From contig NZ_JACIJS010000001.1 in assembly GCF_014199445.1 (NCBI RefSeq), forward strand, positions 1 through 64,000: a DNA stretch of 64,000 bases, given 5' to 3'. Made by a program: the position numbers and the translations under genes. Below, one piece after another: positions 1 to 16,168 of the stretch. The notes below the pieces were generated by a model, which saw only the letters and a program-made list of their open reading frames with translations, did no database searches and was not told where the DNA came from. The DNA is from Rubricella aquisinus (GTDB taxonomy: Bacteria > Pseudomonadota > Alphaproteobacteria > Rhodobacterales > Rhodobacteraceae). Position 1 is the first letter of the stretch; each line of letters starts with the position of its first letter.

Positions 1-362
1 ACCTGGCGGCCCAGAAGGATGTGCTCACGGGTCTGCGGCATCGGGCCATCCGCTGCGTTCACAACGAGGATCGCGCCGTCCATCTGCGCCGCACCAGTGA
101 TCATGTTCTTCACATAATCCGCGTGGCCGGGGCAATCGACATGGGCGTAGTGACGCGCGTCCGTCTCATATTCCACATGCGCGGTGGAGATGGTGATCCC
201 ACGTGCCTTTTCCTCGGGCGCGCCGTCAATCTCGTCATATGCCTTGAAATCACCAAACTGCTTGGTGATCGCTGCCGTCAGCGTCGTCTTGCCATGGTCA
301 ACGTGACCAATCGTGCCAATGTTTACGTGCGGCTTCGTACGCTCAAACTTTGCCTTCGCCAT
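1..362 (-). CDS. tuf: Elongation factor Tu, N-terminal part (cut by window edge)
   Basis: EF-Tu delivers aminoacyl-tRNA to the ribosome in a GTP-dependent way. Only the first 120 residues are inside the window, and the gene runs off the left edge. The visible part holds the G1 loop GHVDHGKT, the switch I region (ARGITIST) and the G3 motif DCPGHADY, all intact. The start [14 protein letters not shown] is the family start and has an AAGGAG-like site just upstream. It is the last gene of the rpsL-rpsG-fusA-tuf (str) operon. Related bacteria often carry a second tuf copy elsewhere, which cannot be judged here. Confidence 0.97.
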   Translation of the reverse strand, partial: MAKAKFERTKPHVNIGTIGHVDHGKTTLTAAITKQFGDFKAYDEIDGAPEEKARGITISTAHVEYETDARHYAHVDCPGHADYVKNMITGAAQMDGAILVVNAADGPMPQTREHILLGRQ

Positions 363-419
363 ATCTAGGCTCCTTCTCTTGTCTCACGGTGCGTGCCAGG
401 CACACATCCTACAGGGTGG

Positions 420-445
420 GTAGGGTGCGTGGTTTCCCACGCACC
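420..445. repeat. REP-like hairpin with GTAG head between fusA and tuf
   Basis: A perfect 9-bp inverted repeat (424-432 GGTGCGTGG and 437-445 CCACGCACC) encloses a 4-base loop. On the transcribed strand the loop is GAAA, a GNRA tetraloop. It is preceded on the plus strand by GTAG (420-423), the head tetranucleotide of many REP elements. A second, weaker stem lies at about 387-405 and shares the word GGTGCGTG. It sits between the fusA stop and the tuf start, where it could slow decay or tune readthrough. No second full copy was found in the window, so the REP reading is tentative. Confidence 0.5.
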
Positions 446-449
446 GCGG

Positions 450-2567
450 TTATGCAAATTTCGCCTGAATTTCTTCAGAGATGTTGGACGGAACAGCGTC
501 ATAATGATCGAACTGCATCGTAAACTGCGCGCGGCCCGAAGACATAGAACGCAGGGTGTTGATGTAGCCAAACATATTCGCCAGCGGCACGAAGGCATCG
601 ATCACGATCGCGTTGCCGCGTGTGTCCTGCCCCTGCACCATCCCGCGACGGGAGGTCAGATCGCCGATGATGCCGCCGGTATATTCTTCCGGGGTCACAA
701 CTTCGACCTTCATGATCGGCTCAAGCAGCTTTGCGCCGGCTTTCTTCATGCCTTCGCGCATTGCCATGCGTGCCGCGATTTCGAACGCCAGAATGCTGGA
801 GTCCACATCGTGATACGCACCGTCGATCAGTGCCACCTTGAAGTCGATCACGGGGAAGCCCGCGAGCGGCCCGCTGTCCATAACGGACAGGATGCCCTTT
901 TCGACGCCGGGGATGTATTCCTTGGGAACGGACCCGCCGACAATCTTGGACTCAAAGCTGTAACCTTCGCCCGGCTCGGTCGGAGTGATGACGAGCTTGA
1001 CGCGACCGAACTGACCGGAGCCACCGGACTGCTTCTTGTGCGTGTAGTCGATCTCCGCCTCGTGGGAGATGGTCTCACGGTAAGCAACCTGCGGCGCACC
1101 GATATTCGCCTCGACCTTGAATTCCCGCTTGAGGCGGTCAACGAGGATGTCGAGGTGAAGTTCGCCCATGCCCTTCATGATGGTCTGACCGGACTCAAGG
1201 TCGGTCTCCACCCGGAAGGACGGATCTTCTGCCGCCAGACGCGCGAGGCCCTGGGACATTTTCTCCTGGTCGGCCTTCGTTTTCGGCTCAACAGCGATCT
1301 CGATCACCGGATCGGGGAAGCTCATCGTTTCCAGAACAACCGGCGCGTTCACGGCGCACAGGGTATCCCCGGTGGTGGTGTCCTTCAGACCGGCCAGCGC
1401 GATGATGTCACCTGCGAATGCTTCGGTGATTTCATCCTGCTTGTTGGAGTGCATCATCACCATACGGCCGATGCGCTCTTTCTTGCCCTTGGTCGAGTTG
1501 AGGAACGTGTCGCCCTTCTTCACCTGACCGGAATAGATCCGGGTGAAGGTCAGGGTGCCCATGAAGGGGTCGTTCATGATCTTGAACGCAAGGCCGGAGA
1601 ACGGCTCGTCATCATCTGCGTGGCGCGCCTGATCACGGGTTTCGGTCTCATCGCCCGGCTTGAAGCCCATATAAGCAGGCACATCAAGCGGACCCGGCAG
1701 ATAGTCGATCACGGCGTTCAGGAGGGGCTGCACGCCCTTGTTCTTGAACGCGGAACCGGCCAGCACGGGCACGAAGGACATGGACAGCGTACCCTTACGG
1801 ATCAGCTTGCGCAGGGTCGCGATGTCAGGCTCATTGCCTTCCAGATACGCTTCCATCGCGTCGTCGTCCATTTCGACGGCCATTTCGACCATCTCGGCAC
1901 GAAGCTCTTCACACTTGTCTTTCAACTCGGCGCGGACCTCCTTGTGCACCCAGGAGGCGCCAAGATCTTCACCCTGCCAGACCCATTCCTGCATGGTCAC
2001 AAGATCAACGATGCCTTCCAGCTCGGTCTCGGATCCGATGGGGATCTGGATCGGCATGGCGCGGGCACCGGTGCGGTTCTTGATCATTTCGACGCAGTTG
2101 AAGAAGTCAGCGCCGATCTTGTCCATCTTATTGACGAACACGATGCGCGGCACCTTGTACCGGTCGGCCTGACGCCACACGGTTTCGGTCTGCGGCTCAA
2201 CACCTGCGTTCGCGTCGAGCACGCAAACAGCACCGTCGAGAACGGCGAGAGACCGCTCAACTTCGATGGTGAAGTCAACGTGGCCCGGGGTGTCGATGAT
2301 GTTGAAGCGGTGCTTTTCGGAATCCGGCGTTTGGCCGTCTTCGGTGCGCTCCCAGAACGTGGTGGTCGCAGCGGAGGTAATCGTGATGCCACGCTCCTGC
2401 TCCTGCTCCATCCAGTCCATGGTCGCGGCGCCGTCATGCACCTCACCGATTTTGTGGGATTTGCCTGTGTAGAACAGGATACGCTCGGTGCAGGTGGTCT
2501 TACCTGCATCGATATGCGCCATGATACCGAAGTTGCGGTAGCGCGTAAGTGGATAATCGCGTGCCAT
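450..2567 (-). CDS. fusA: Elongation factor G
   Basis: EF-G is the GTPase that drives ribosomal translocation and, with RRF, ribosome recycling. The 705-residue length is normal for the family. The G1 motif AHIDAGKTT is at residues 17-25, followed by DTPGHVDF and NKMD in the GTPase domain, then the usual domains II to V, ending in the EF-G C-terminal fold ([24 protein letters not shown] region broken by GGIIGDL). The start [16 protein letters not shown] is the alphaproteobacterial start. It lies 23 bases after rpsG in the str operon, with a hairpin and then tuf downstream. Confidence 0.98.
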   Translation of the reverse strand: MARDYPLTRYRNFGIMAHIDAGKTTCTERILFYTGKSHKIGEVHDGAATMDWMEQEQERGITITSAATTTFWERTEDGQTPDSEKHRFNIIDTPGHVDFTIEVERSLAVLDGAVCVLDANAGVEPQTETVWRQADRYKVPRIVFVNKMDKIGADFFNCVEMIKNRTGARAMPIQIPIGSETELEGIVDLVTMQEWVWQGEDLGASWVHKEVRAELKDKCEELRAEMVEMAVEMDDDAMEAYLEGNEPDIATLRKLIRKGTLSMSFVPVLAGSAFKNKGVQPLLNAVIDYLPGPLDVPAYMGFKPGDETETRDQARHADDDEPFSGLAFKIMNDPFMGTLTFTRIYSGQVKKGDTFLNSTKGKKERIGRMVMMHSNKQDEITEAFAGDIIALAGLKDTTTGDTLCAVNAPVVLETMSFPDPVIEIAVEPKTKADQEKMSQGLARLAAEDPSFRVETDLESGQTIMKGMGELHLDILVDRLKREFKVEANIGAPQVAYRETISHEAEIDYTHKKQSGGSGQFGRVKLVITPTEPGEGYSFESKIVGGSVPKEYIPGVEKGILSVMDSGPLAGFPVIDFKVALIDGAYHDVDSSILAFEIAARMAMREGMKKAGAKLLEPIMKVEVVTPEEYTGGIIGDLTSRRGMVQGQDTRGNAIVIDAFVPLANMFGYINTLRSMSSGRAQFTMQFDHYDAVPSNISEEIQAKFA

Positions 2568-2590
2568 GGGGAGACTACCTTAAACCTGAG

Positions 2591-3061
2591 TTACCAACGG
2601 TAATGGCTGAAGGCTTTGTTCGCCTCGGCCATCTTGTGCGTGTCTTCGCGCTTCTTCACCGCGGTGCCGCGGGAGTTCACGGCGTCGGTGATTTCACCAG
2701 CGAGACGCTCTTCCATTGTGTTTTCGTTGCGCTTGCGCGCGGCGATGATGAGCCAGCGGATCGCGAGGGCCTCGCGACGCTCGGGGCGCACATCGACGGG
2801 AACCTGATAGGTCGCACCACCCACACGGCGGGAGCGGACCTCGGCGGACGGCTTGATGTTATCGAGCGCCTCGTGGAAGACTTCGATCGGCGCGCGCTTC
2901 AGGCGATCCTCGACGCGGTCAAGGGCGCCATAAACGATGCGCTCGGCGGCGGATTTCTTGCCGTCATACATCAGGTTATTCATAAACTTCGTCAGCACGC
3001 GATCGCCGTATTTGGCGTCGGGCAGAACGTCACGTTTCTCTGCGCTATGGCGTCGGGACAT
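2591..3061 (-). CDS. rpsG: 30S ribosomal protein S7
   Basis: S7 is a primary 16S rRNA-binding protein that nucleates assembly of the 30S head. The 156-residue length and the sequence ([15 protein letters not shown] start, [19 protein letters not shown] core, [11 protein letters not shown] end) match the bacterial family throughout. It lies in the str operon between rpsL and fusA, with 84 bases to rpsL and 23 to fusA. In E. coli S7 represses this operon through the rpsL-rpsG spacer. The 84-base spacer here could hold such a site, but none was identified. Confidence 0.98.
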   Translation of the reverse strand: MSRRHSAEKRDVLPDAKYGDRVLTKFMNNLMYDGKKSAAERIVYGALDRVEDRLKRAPIEVFHEALDNIKPSAEVRSRRVGGATYQVPVDVRPERREALAIRWLIIAARKRNENTMEERLAGEITDAVNSRGTAVKKREDTHKMAEANKAFSHYRW

Positions 3062-3145
3062 ATCGGTCTCTCTTTACACTTCCCCACTCGCGGGGTCGTT
3101 CCGTGGACAAAGCAGCCCCCGCGACTGCAGGGGCTTGCTTGCGCA

Positions 3146-3517
3146 TTACTTGGGCCGCTTGGCACCATATTTGGAGCGGCGCTGGCGACGATCCTTAACG
3201 CCTTGCGTGTCGAGCACGCCGCGCAGGATGTGGTAGCGAACGCCGGGCAAATCCTTCACACGACCGCCACGGATAAGCACAACAGAGTGCTCCTGAAGGT
3301 TGTGCCCCTCACCGGGGATGTAGGAAATCACCTCAAACCCGTTCGTCAGGCGGACTTTTGCCACCTTACGCATAGCCGAGTTCGGCTTCTTCGGGGTCGT
3401 CGTATAAACCCGCGTGCAGACGCCGCGCTTTTGCGGGCATGCCTGCAGGTGCATGGCTTTTTGACGCTTAACTTTGGGCTGACGCGGTTTGCGGATCAGC
3501 TGTTGTATCGTCGGCAT
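3146..3517 (-). CDS. rpsL: 30S ribosomal protein S12
   Basis: S12 shapes the decoding centre of the 30S subunit. An in-frame start exists 8 codons upstream, but the family start [13 protein letters not shown] gives the normal 123 residues and was chosen. The positions mutated in streptomycin-resistant strains are wild type here: Lys43 in TTPKKPNS and Lys88 in [10 protein letters not shown]. It is the first gene of the str operon. A TTGACA-N17-TAGTTT promoter lies about 180 bases upstream. Confidence 0.98.
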   Translation of the reverse strand: MPTIQQLIRKPRQPKVKRQKAMHLQACPQKRGVCTRVYTTTPKKPNSAMRKVAKVRLTNGFEVISYIPGEGHNLQEHSVVLIRGGRVKDLPGVRYHILRGVLDTQGVKDRRQRRSKYGAKRPK

Positions 3518-3701
3518 TCGTTTCGCCTCGTTCTCAAACACACTGAGCGCACCTCATGGCACGCCATTACCAACACGAGCCCCAATTCGGGCCCGTACTG
3601 GCGGAAATTCAGAGGATCGGAGCCGTGGCCCGGATCGTGCAGCCGCTATATTTGGCTTTTTCCCGGATTGAATCCCTAAAGACCCTTGCCGGAGTGCGCG
3701 G

Positions 3702-3730
3702 AAACTAGCGGTGACTCGGGGAGGTGTCAA
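3702..3730 (-). promoter_or_regulatory. Predicted housekeeping promoter of the str operon (rpsL)
   Basis: Read on the minus strand there is a perfect -35 hexamer TTGACA (3725-3730), a 17-base spacer and the -10-like hexamer TAGTTT (3702-3707). Transcription would start near 3695 and give a leader of about 180 bases before rpsL. The trxA promoter in this window has almost the same architecture (TTGACG-N17-TAGTTT), which supports both calls. Confidence 0.65.
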
Positions 3731-3949
3731 CAACCCATTTCCAAGAGATTTTCCATGGGCGAGGCCAAAGCCGATTTCCGCCTTAACCCCCTGAAAAACC
3801 GTGATTTCATGCTCTGCCCGTTTCGCTGCGAAACGGAGTGTCGCACGGCCGACGTTGCGTCATCCTGCGATCAGGATGCGGTGGTCTGCCGACCCTGCCA
3901 TTGCCGCGCGATGAAATGCGCGGTGGCGGGGCAGTCTGGTCGAATCTCC

Positions 3950-3987
3950 GGGAAAGAAAATGGCCCCGGCGCTGTCACGCCGGGGCC
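3950..3987 (-). terminator. Rho-independent terminator after rpoC
   Basis: A perfect 10-bp stem (3962-3971 with 3978-3987, arm GGCCCCGGCG) with a 6-base loop is followed on the minus strand by ATTTTCTTTC. It begins 28 bases after the rpoC stop and should end the rplJL-rpoBC transcript, separating it from the str operon. Confidence 0.85.
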
Positions 3988-4014
3988 AATTCGGTTCACC
4001 TTATGGGCGATGGA

Positions 4015-8238
<4,224 letters not shown>

Positions 8239-8290
8239 AGGGTATTCCTATCTCTCTAGCGTTGGTGGAAAGGGGCGATTTCCCGCCCCC

Positions 8291-12391
<4,101 letters not shown>

Positions 12392-12466
12392 GTGGTAATA
12401 CGTCCTTGTGCTTCATGCGCTCAGGCACCGGTGGGCGGCCGGTCTGATTGCATCCCGCGTTAGAGG

Positions 12467-12517
12467 GTGCGTTCCAATACCTGTGTCCATCCCCCGACGG
12501 ACAATCCCGGAACGCAC
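12467..12517 (-). promoter_or_regulatory. Long-range stem in the rplL-rpoB spacer
   Basis: GTGCGTTCC (12467-12475) pairs perfectly with GGAACGCAC (12509-12517) across 33 bases, and an inner stem TGTCC/GGACA (12484-12488 with 12499-12503) stacks inside it. In E. coli the rplL-rpoB spacer contains an RNase III processing hairpin that lowers rpoBC output. This structure sits in the same place and could act alike, but that is an inference from position. Confidence 0.45.
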
Positions 12518-12573
12518 GTCTCTGCCAAGAAGTCGTTTCAAATATAAACGGCCCCTGGGGAGAGACGGAAAGC

Positions 12574-12602
12574 GGCTGGGCGTATTAACTATACGCCCAG
12601 CC
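12574..12602 (-). terminator. Partial terminator / attenuator between rplL and rpoB
   Basis: A perfect 12-bp stem (12574-12585 GGCTGGGCGTAT with 12591-12602) has a 5-base loop. It starts 38 bases past the rplL stop. On the transcribed strand it is preceded by AAAAACGG and followed by GCTTTCCG, so the U tract is weak. That fits an attenuator that lets part of the polymerases through to rpoBC, the arrangement known in enterobacteria. Confidence 0.6.
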
Positions 12603-12639
12603 CCGTTTTTCAACCGGCGCGGGGAAACCCCGCAGCAGA

Positions 12640-13014
12640 TTACTTGACCTCGACTTCTGCGCCAGCTGCTTCCAGCTTGCCCTTGATGTCTTCTGCTTCT
12701 TCCTTGGAGACAGCTTCTTTCACTGCCTTGCCACCGGCTTCCACGAGGTCTTTTGCTTCTTTCAGACCAAGGCCCGTGATGGCACGGACTTCTTTGATCA
12801 CGTTGATCTTCTTGTCGCCAGCGGACTTGAGGATCACGTCAAACTCGGTCTTTTCTTCTTCGGCTTCGGCCGCTGCTGCGGGGCCAGCCATCATCACTGC
12901 GCCGCCTGCTGCGGGCTCGATGCCGTACTCATCCTTGAGGATGTTCTTGAGCTCAGCCGCTTCGAGCAGCGTGAGGCCAACGATTTCTTCTGCAAGTTTC
13001 TTCAGATCAGCCAT
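12640..13014 (-). CDS. rplL: 50S ribosomal protein L7/L12
   Basis: This is the stalk protein that binds translation GTPases. It has 124 residues: an N-terminal dimerisation helix ([26 protein letters not shown]), an Ala/Gly/Glu-rich hinge near residues 38-52, and the C-terminal domain with the factor-binding helix ([15 protein letters not shown]). It lies 81 bases after rplJ in the classic rplJ-rplL-rpoB-rpoC order. The terminator-like stem downstream probably explains how it can be made in excess over RNA polymerase. Confidence 0.98.
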   Translation of the reverse strand: MADLKKLAEEIVGLTLLEAAELKNILKDEYGIEPAAGGAVMMAGPAAAAEAEEEKTEFDVILKSAGDKKINVIKEVRAITGLGLKEAKDLVEAGGKAVKEAVSKEEAEDIKGKLEAAGAEVEVK

Positions 13015-13095
13015 TTGTTCAGTTCCATTTCAGTTCGTTTTACCATCCGGTGTGCTGCGCACTCTCCTTGAGGCCTAACGAGTTGCTGTTTTGAC

Positions 13096-13611
13096 TTATG
13101 CCGCTTCGCGCTCTTCGAGGGTCGCGAGGATACCCGCGATGTTCGAAGCAGGTGCGCCAATCGCGCCCGCGATGTTGGAAGCCGGTGCGCCGAGACACGC
13201 CACGACGGAAGCAATAAGCTCCTCGCGCGACGGCATCGCTGCCACAGCCTTAACACCTGCCGGGTCAAGGACAGTTTCGCCCATCGCCCCGCCGAGTACC
13301 TTGAGCTTTTGATTGCCCTTGGCGAACTCTTCCACTGCTTTCGCAGCGGCAACGGGGTCTTCGGAATAGGCGAAGACGGTCATCCCTGTCAGGGTTTCAC
13401 CCATCGCTTCCGCGGGGTGGCCTTTCAGGGCGATCTTGGCGAGCCTGTTCTTGGCGACACGAACCGCACCGCCCGCTTCGCGGACCATGGTGCGGAATGC
13501 AGTCATTTCAGCAACCGTGAGGCCTTCGTAGTGAGATACCACGACGACACCAGAGTCCGCGAAGATCTGGCCGAGTTCCTCGACCACACTTTCTTTTTGG
13601 GCTCTATCCAC
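13096..13611 (-). CDS. rplJ: 50S ribosomal protein L10
   Basis: L10 anchors L12 dimers on the ribosome. It has 171 residues. The start is GTG ([17 protein letters not shown]), with GGAGT 6-7 bases upstream, and matches the usual first residues of the family in this group. The C-terminal L12-binding helix contains a doubled nonapeptide, GAPASNIAG, encoded by a near-exact DNA repeat of about 27 bases around 13133-13190. That fits a helix binding several L12 dimers. It is preceded by a hairpin-rich leader. Confidence 0.97.
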   Translation of the reverse strand: MDRAQKESVVEELGQIFADSGVVVVSHYEGLTVAEMTAFRTMVREAGGAVRVAKNRLAKIALKGHPAEAMGETLTGMTVFAYSEDPVAAAKAVEEFAKGNQKLKVLGGAMGETVLDPAGVKAVAAMPSREELIASVVACLGAPASNIAGAIGAPASNIAGILATLEEREAA

Positions 13612-13864
13612 AGGTCTACTCCAATTTTGGCGGGTTTCCCCGCCGGCTCAGGTCAAGGGGCGAATTCATCTCGCCCCTCTCTCGGGTCCCGTCCGGGGTG
13701 CCCCCAATCTCGCCCGTCTGGCCTGCGGCCGTTCGGTTGATCTTGTGCTGCCCCCGTCTCAGAAAGGAATTCCATGAGGCACGCCTCAAAACCCTTCATC
13801 TCGGACGGTGGGGCCGGTTTGACGCGGCCCCGGCATCCTCCGGCTCACACCGGAGGAAACTTTG
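13612..13864 (-). promoter_or_regulatory. Hairpin-rich leader of rplJ-rplL
   Basis: The 253-base space between rplA and rplJ holds at least four perfect stems: 13837-13843 with 13850-13856 (CCTCCGG), 13810-13816 with 13825-13831 (GGGGCCG), 13657-13663 with 13671-13677 (GGGGCGA) and 13629-13634 with 13639-13644 (GGCGGG, GNRA loop GAAA on the transcript). The last ends 17 bases before the rplJ start. In other bacteria L10 bound to L12 represses its own leader. A comparable site here is likely from position, but the binding motif itself was not identified. No U-rich tail follows any stem. Confidence 0.5.
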
Positions 13865-14563
13865 TTACTCGGCGGTTGCGTCGCCGAGGTCAATCGTGAC
13901 GCCACGACCCATGGTCGAGGTCAGCACGACCTTTTTCACATAGGTGCCTTTCGCGCCGGTCGGGCGGGCTTTTGCCACGGCGGAGATGAACGCTTTTGCG
14001 TTCTCCACGAGCTTGGCCTCATCGAAGGACACTTTGCCGATGCCTGCATGGACAACGCCGCCCTTTTCCGCGCGGAACTGCACTTCACCACCCTTGGCAT
14101 TCGCCACGGCGGTCGCCACGTCCATCGTCACGGTGCCGAGCTTGGGGTTCGGCATCAGGCCACGGGGGCCAAGCACCTTACCAAGGCGGCCAACGATCGG
14201 CATCATGTCCGGGGTCGCGATGCAGCGGTCAAAGTCGATCTTGCCCGCCTGCACGGCTTCCATCAGGTCTTCTGCACCCACGACATCCGCGCCGGCTTTT
14301 TCGGCTTCTTCTGCCTTCGGGCCACGGGCGAACACGCCCACGCGCACGGTTTTACCGGTGCCGTTCGGCAGGGAGACCACGCCGCGCACCATCTGGTCCG
14401 CGTGGCGGGTATCAACGCCGAGGTTCATCGCGATCTCAACGGTCTCGTCGAATTTCGCCGCTGCTGCACCTTTCACCAGTGCAACTGCATCCGCGACGGA
14501 GAGGTCTTTCTTGCCTTCAAAGGCTGCGTCGATCTTGGTCTGACGCTTGCTGAGCTTTGCCAT
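13865..14563 (-). CDS. rplA: 50S ribosomal protein L1
   Basis: L1 binds 23S rRNA at the E-site stalk and represses its own operon through the rplK leader in many bacteria. The 232-residue length is normal. The start [18 protein letters not shown] and the conserved RNA-binding stretch ([16 protein letters not shown], near residue 130) are present. It begins 3 bases after the rplK stop, so the two are translated together. Confidence 0.98.
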   Translation of the reverse strand: MAKLSKRQTKIDAAFEGKKDLSVADAVALVKGAAAAKFDETVEIAMNLGVDTRHADQMVRGVVSLPNGTGKTVRVGVFARGPKAEEAEKAGADVVGAEDLMEAVQAGKIDFDRCIATPDMMPIVGRLGKVLGPRGLMPNPKLGTVTMDVATAVANAKGGEVQFRAEKGGVVHAGIGKVSFDEAKLVENAKAFISAVAKARPTGAKGTYVKKVVLTSTMGRGVTIDLGDATAE

Positions 14564-14566
14564 GAT

Positions 14567-14995
14567 TTACCCCTTCACCTCGATGCCCATCGACCGTGCG
14601 GAGCCGAGGATGATTTTCATGGCGCCTTCGATGTCGTTGGCGTTGAGGTCTTTCATCTTCGCTTCTGCGATCTCACGAACCTGCTTGAGCGTCACGGTGC
14701 CGACCGTCTCACGCGACGGGGTCTTGGCGCCGGATTTCAGCTTCGCGGCCTGCTTGAGCATGTAGGACGCCGGGGGCGTCTTGATGTTCATGGTGAAGGA
14801 CTTATCGACGTAGTAGGTGATGATCGTCGGGCACGGGGCACCGGTTTCCATCTCCTGCGTACGCGCGTTGAACGCCTTACAGAATTCCATGATGTTGATG
14901 CCGCGCTGACCCAATGCGGGGCCGACGGGCGGGGACGGGTTTGCCTTACCGGCGGGGATCTGAAGCTTCAGCGTCCCTGCAATCTTCTTGGCCAT
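14567..14995 (-). CDS. rplK: 50S ribosomal protein L11
   Basis: L11 forms the GTPase-associated centre with 23S rRNA and is needed for RelA activation. It has 142 residues. It shows the N-terminal proline-rich segment [28 protein letters not shown] and the C-terminal rRNA-binding domain. It starts with ATG after a clear GGAGG. The 110-base spacer to nusG contains the 14-base palindrome CCGGGCGCGCCCGG (15023-15036), a possible part of an L1-responsive leader. Confidence 0.98.
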   Translation of the reverse strand: MAKKIAGTLKLQIPAGKANPSPPVGPALGQRGINIMEFCKAFNARTQEMETGAPCPTIITYYVDKSFTMNIKTPPASYMLKQAAKLKSGAKTPSRETVGTVTLKQVREIAEAKMKDLNANDIEGAMKIILGSARSMGIEVKG

Positions 14996-15105
14996 GGTGG
15001 CCTCCTTTACTCACCGACTGTCCCGGGCGCGCCCGGCGTCGTGTCTTCGTGATGTGGTCCGGCTCGGCCACACGCGTGCAGCCTGCCTCCCACGCGAACG
15101 CGCAG

Positions 15106-15639
15106 TTATTCGCCCTTGCGGACCTGCGTGTATTCCAATTCGACCGGGGTGGCCCGGCCAAAGATAGAGACCGTCACCTTCAGGCGCTGGTTCTCTTCAT
15201 CCACTTCCTCAACCATGCCGGAGAAGCTCTCAAACGGGCCATCGGTCACGGTCACGGTCTCCCCCACATCGAAGGAAATGAGGGAGCGTGGCCGCTCGAC
15301 CCCTTCTTCGACCTGGTTGAGCAGTTGATCGACTTCGGACTGGCGCAGCGGAATGGGCTTACCCTGCGGACCAAGGAATCCGGTCACGCGGTTGGTGCTG
15401 ACAACGAGGTGATAGGCGCGGTCGGTCATGTCCATCTTGATCAGGATATAGCCGGGCATAAAGCGGCGCTCGGTCTGCACCTTTTTGCCCTTGCGCATTT
15501 CGATCACTTCTTCGGTGGGCACGAGCACTTCGCCGATTTCGTCCTCAAGGCCAAGCTTCTCAACCTGCTCCATGATCGACTCGGCGATCTTCTTCTCGAA
15601 ATTCGAGAGGACATGAACCGTGTACCACCGCATCGCCAT
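15106..15639 (-). CDS. nusG: Transcription termination/antitermination factor NusG
   Basis: NusG binds RNA polymerase beta' and links it to Rho, NusA or the leading ribosome. It has 177 residues. The N-terminal NGN domain starts with MRWYTVHVLSNFEKKIAE and includes PGYILIKMDMTDRAYHLV. The C-terminal KOW domain is near residues 125-170 (VGETVTVTDGPFESFSGMVEEVDEENQRLKV). It follows secE by 154 bases and is followed by rplK, the normal bacterial order. Confidence 0.98.
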   Translation of the reverse strand: MAMRWYTVHVLSNFEKKIAESIMEQVEKLGLEDEIGEVLVPTEEVIEMRKGKKVQTERRFMPGYILIKMDMTDRAYHLVVSTNRVTGFLGPQGKPIPLRQSEVDQLLNQVEEGVERPRSLISFDVGETVTVTDGPFESFSGMVEEVDEENQRLKVTVSIFGRATPVELEYTQVRKGE

Positions 15640-15793
15640 TATTTGCTCTCGCCCTCGTATTCCGCTGATTTCACCAGATATTCCGGTTTCATCATCTATT
15701 CATTGCCCCCGACAAAATCGGCGCGCCGTGCGAATCGCATGCGCGCCCTTCATCGGAAAGTTTGGAGTGCCTTAGATCACTGCCCGGTCAAGA

Positions 15794-15991
15794 TCAAGAG
15801 GCGACCGAAAGCAGCATCTCCAGCCCAAGGCGGATGATCTGATCCACCAGAAAGAAGAACAGCGCCGCCAGCGTCGCCATCACGAAAACCATACCCGTGG
15901 TGAGCATGGTTTCCTTGCGCGTTGGCCACACGACTTTCGCGGTTTCCCCGCGCACCTGCTGCACGAACTGGAACGGGTTTGTCTTGGCCAT
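15794..15991 (-). CDS. secE: Preprotein translocase subunit SecE
   Basis: This is the single-span clamp subunit of the SecYEG channel in the inner membrane. It has 65 residues, the short alphaproteobacterial form with one transmembrane helix (TTGMVFVMATLAALFFFLVDQIIRLGL) and the conserved amphipathic lead-in VRGETAKVVWPTRKE. It begins 28 bases after the tRNA-Trp 3' end, so it is probably transcribed with that tRNA. Confidence 0.96.
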   Translation of the reverse strand: MAKTNPFQFVQQVRGETAKVVWPTRKETMLTTGMVFVMATLAALFFFLVDQIIRLGLEMLLSVAS

Positions 15992-16019
15992 CTTGCGATC
16001 TCCTATCCTAGGTCCGGGC

Positions 16020-16095
16020 TGGCAGGGGCAGAGGGACTCGAACCCCCGACCCTCGGTTTTGGAGACCGATGCTCTACCAACTGAGCTATACCCCT
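16020..16095 (-). tRNA. tRNA-Trp (anticodon CCA)
   Basis: The 76-base tRNA folds into a complete cloverleaf. The acceptor arm pairs AGGGGTA with TGCCCCT, the D arm is GCTC/GAGC, and the anticodon stem TCGGT/ACCGA encloses the loop CTCCAAA with anticodon CCA. The T arm has the loop TTCGAGT, and the 3' CCA is encoded. Its position directly before secE-nusG is common in bacteria. Confidence 0.97.
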
Positions 16096-16117
16096 ATAAG
16101 GCCGCCCGGGCCGTTTG

Positions 16118-16146
16118 CAGATACTGCCCCGCGCGCGGTTGTGCAA
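16118..16146 (-). promoter_or_regulatory. Predicted promoter of tRNA-Trp-secE-nusG
   Basis: On the minus strand TTGCAC (16141-16146), a 17-base spacer and TATCTG (16118-16123) lie 22 bases before the mature tRNA 5' end. Spacing and distance suit a sigma-70-type promoter for the tRNA and the genes behind it. Confidence 0.55.
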
Positions 16147-16168
16147 GCCCTGCGCGCACAATCCTTTG

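Larger units (their letters stand above)
3518..4014. other. Gene-free stretch between rpoC and rpsL with promoter, terminator and three extra hairpins
   Basis: No credible reading frame was found in these 497 bases. From right to left in transcription order they hold the rpoC terminator (about 3950-3987), three perfect inverted repeats (3904-3909 with 3918-3923; 3861-3867 with 3872-3878; 3818-3825 with 3829-3836), the rpsL promoter (3702-3730) and a leader of about 180 bases. The leader contains no obvious SD-led short ORF. The hairpin cluster between terminator and promoter has no assigned role. Confidence 0.7.

Noticed and set aside
393-2603. 736-codon plus-strand frame opposite fusA
   Set aside because: It mirrors fusA codon for codon, lacks family motifs and an SD, and is typical of antisense frames in GC-rich genes.
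3146-3517. Possible streptomycin-resistance allele of rpsL
   Set aside because: Lys43 and Lys88 are both wild type.
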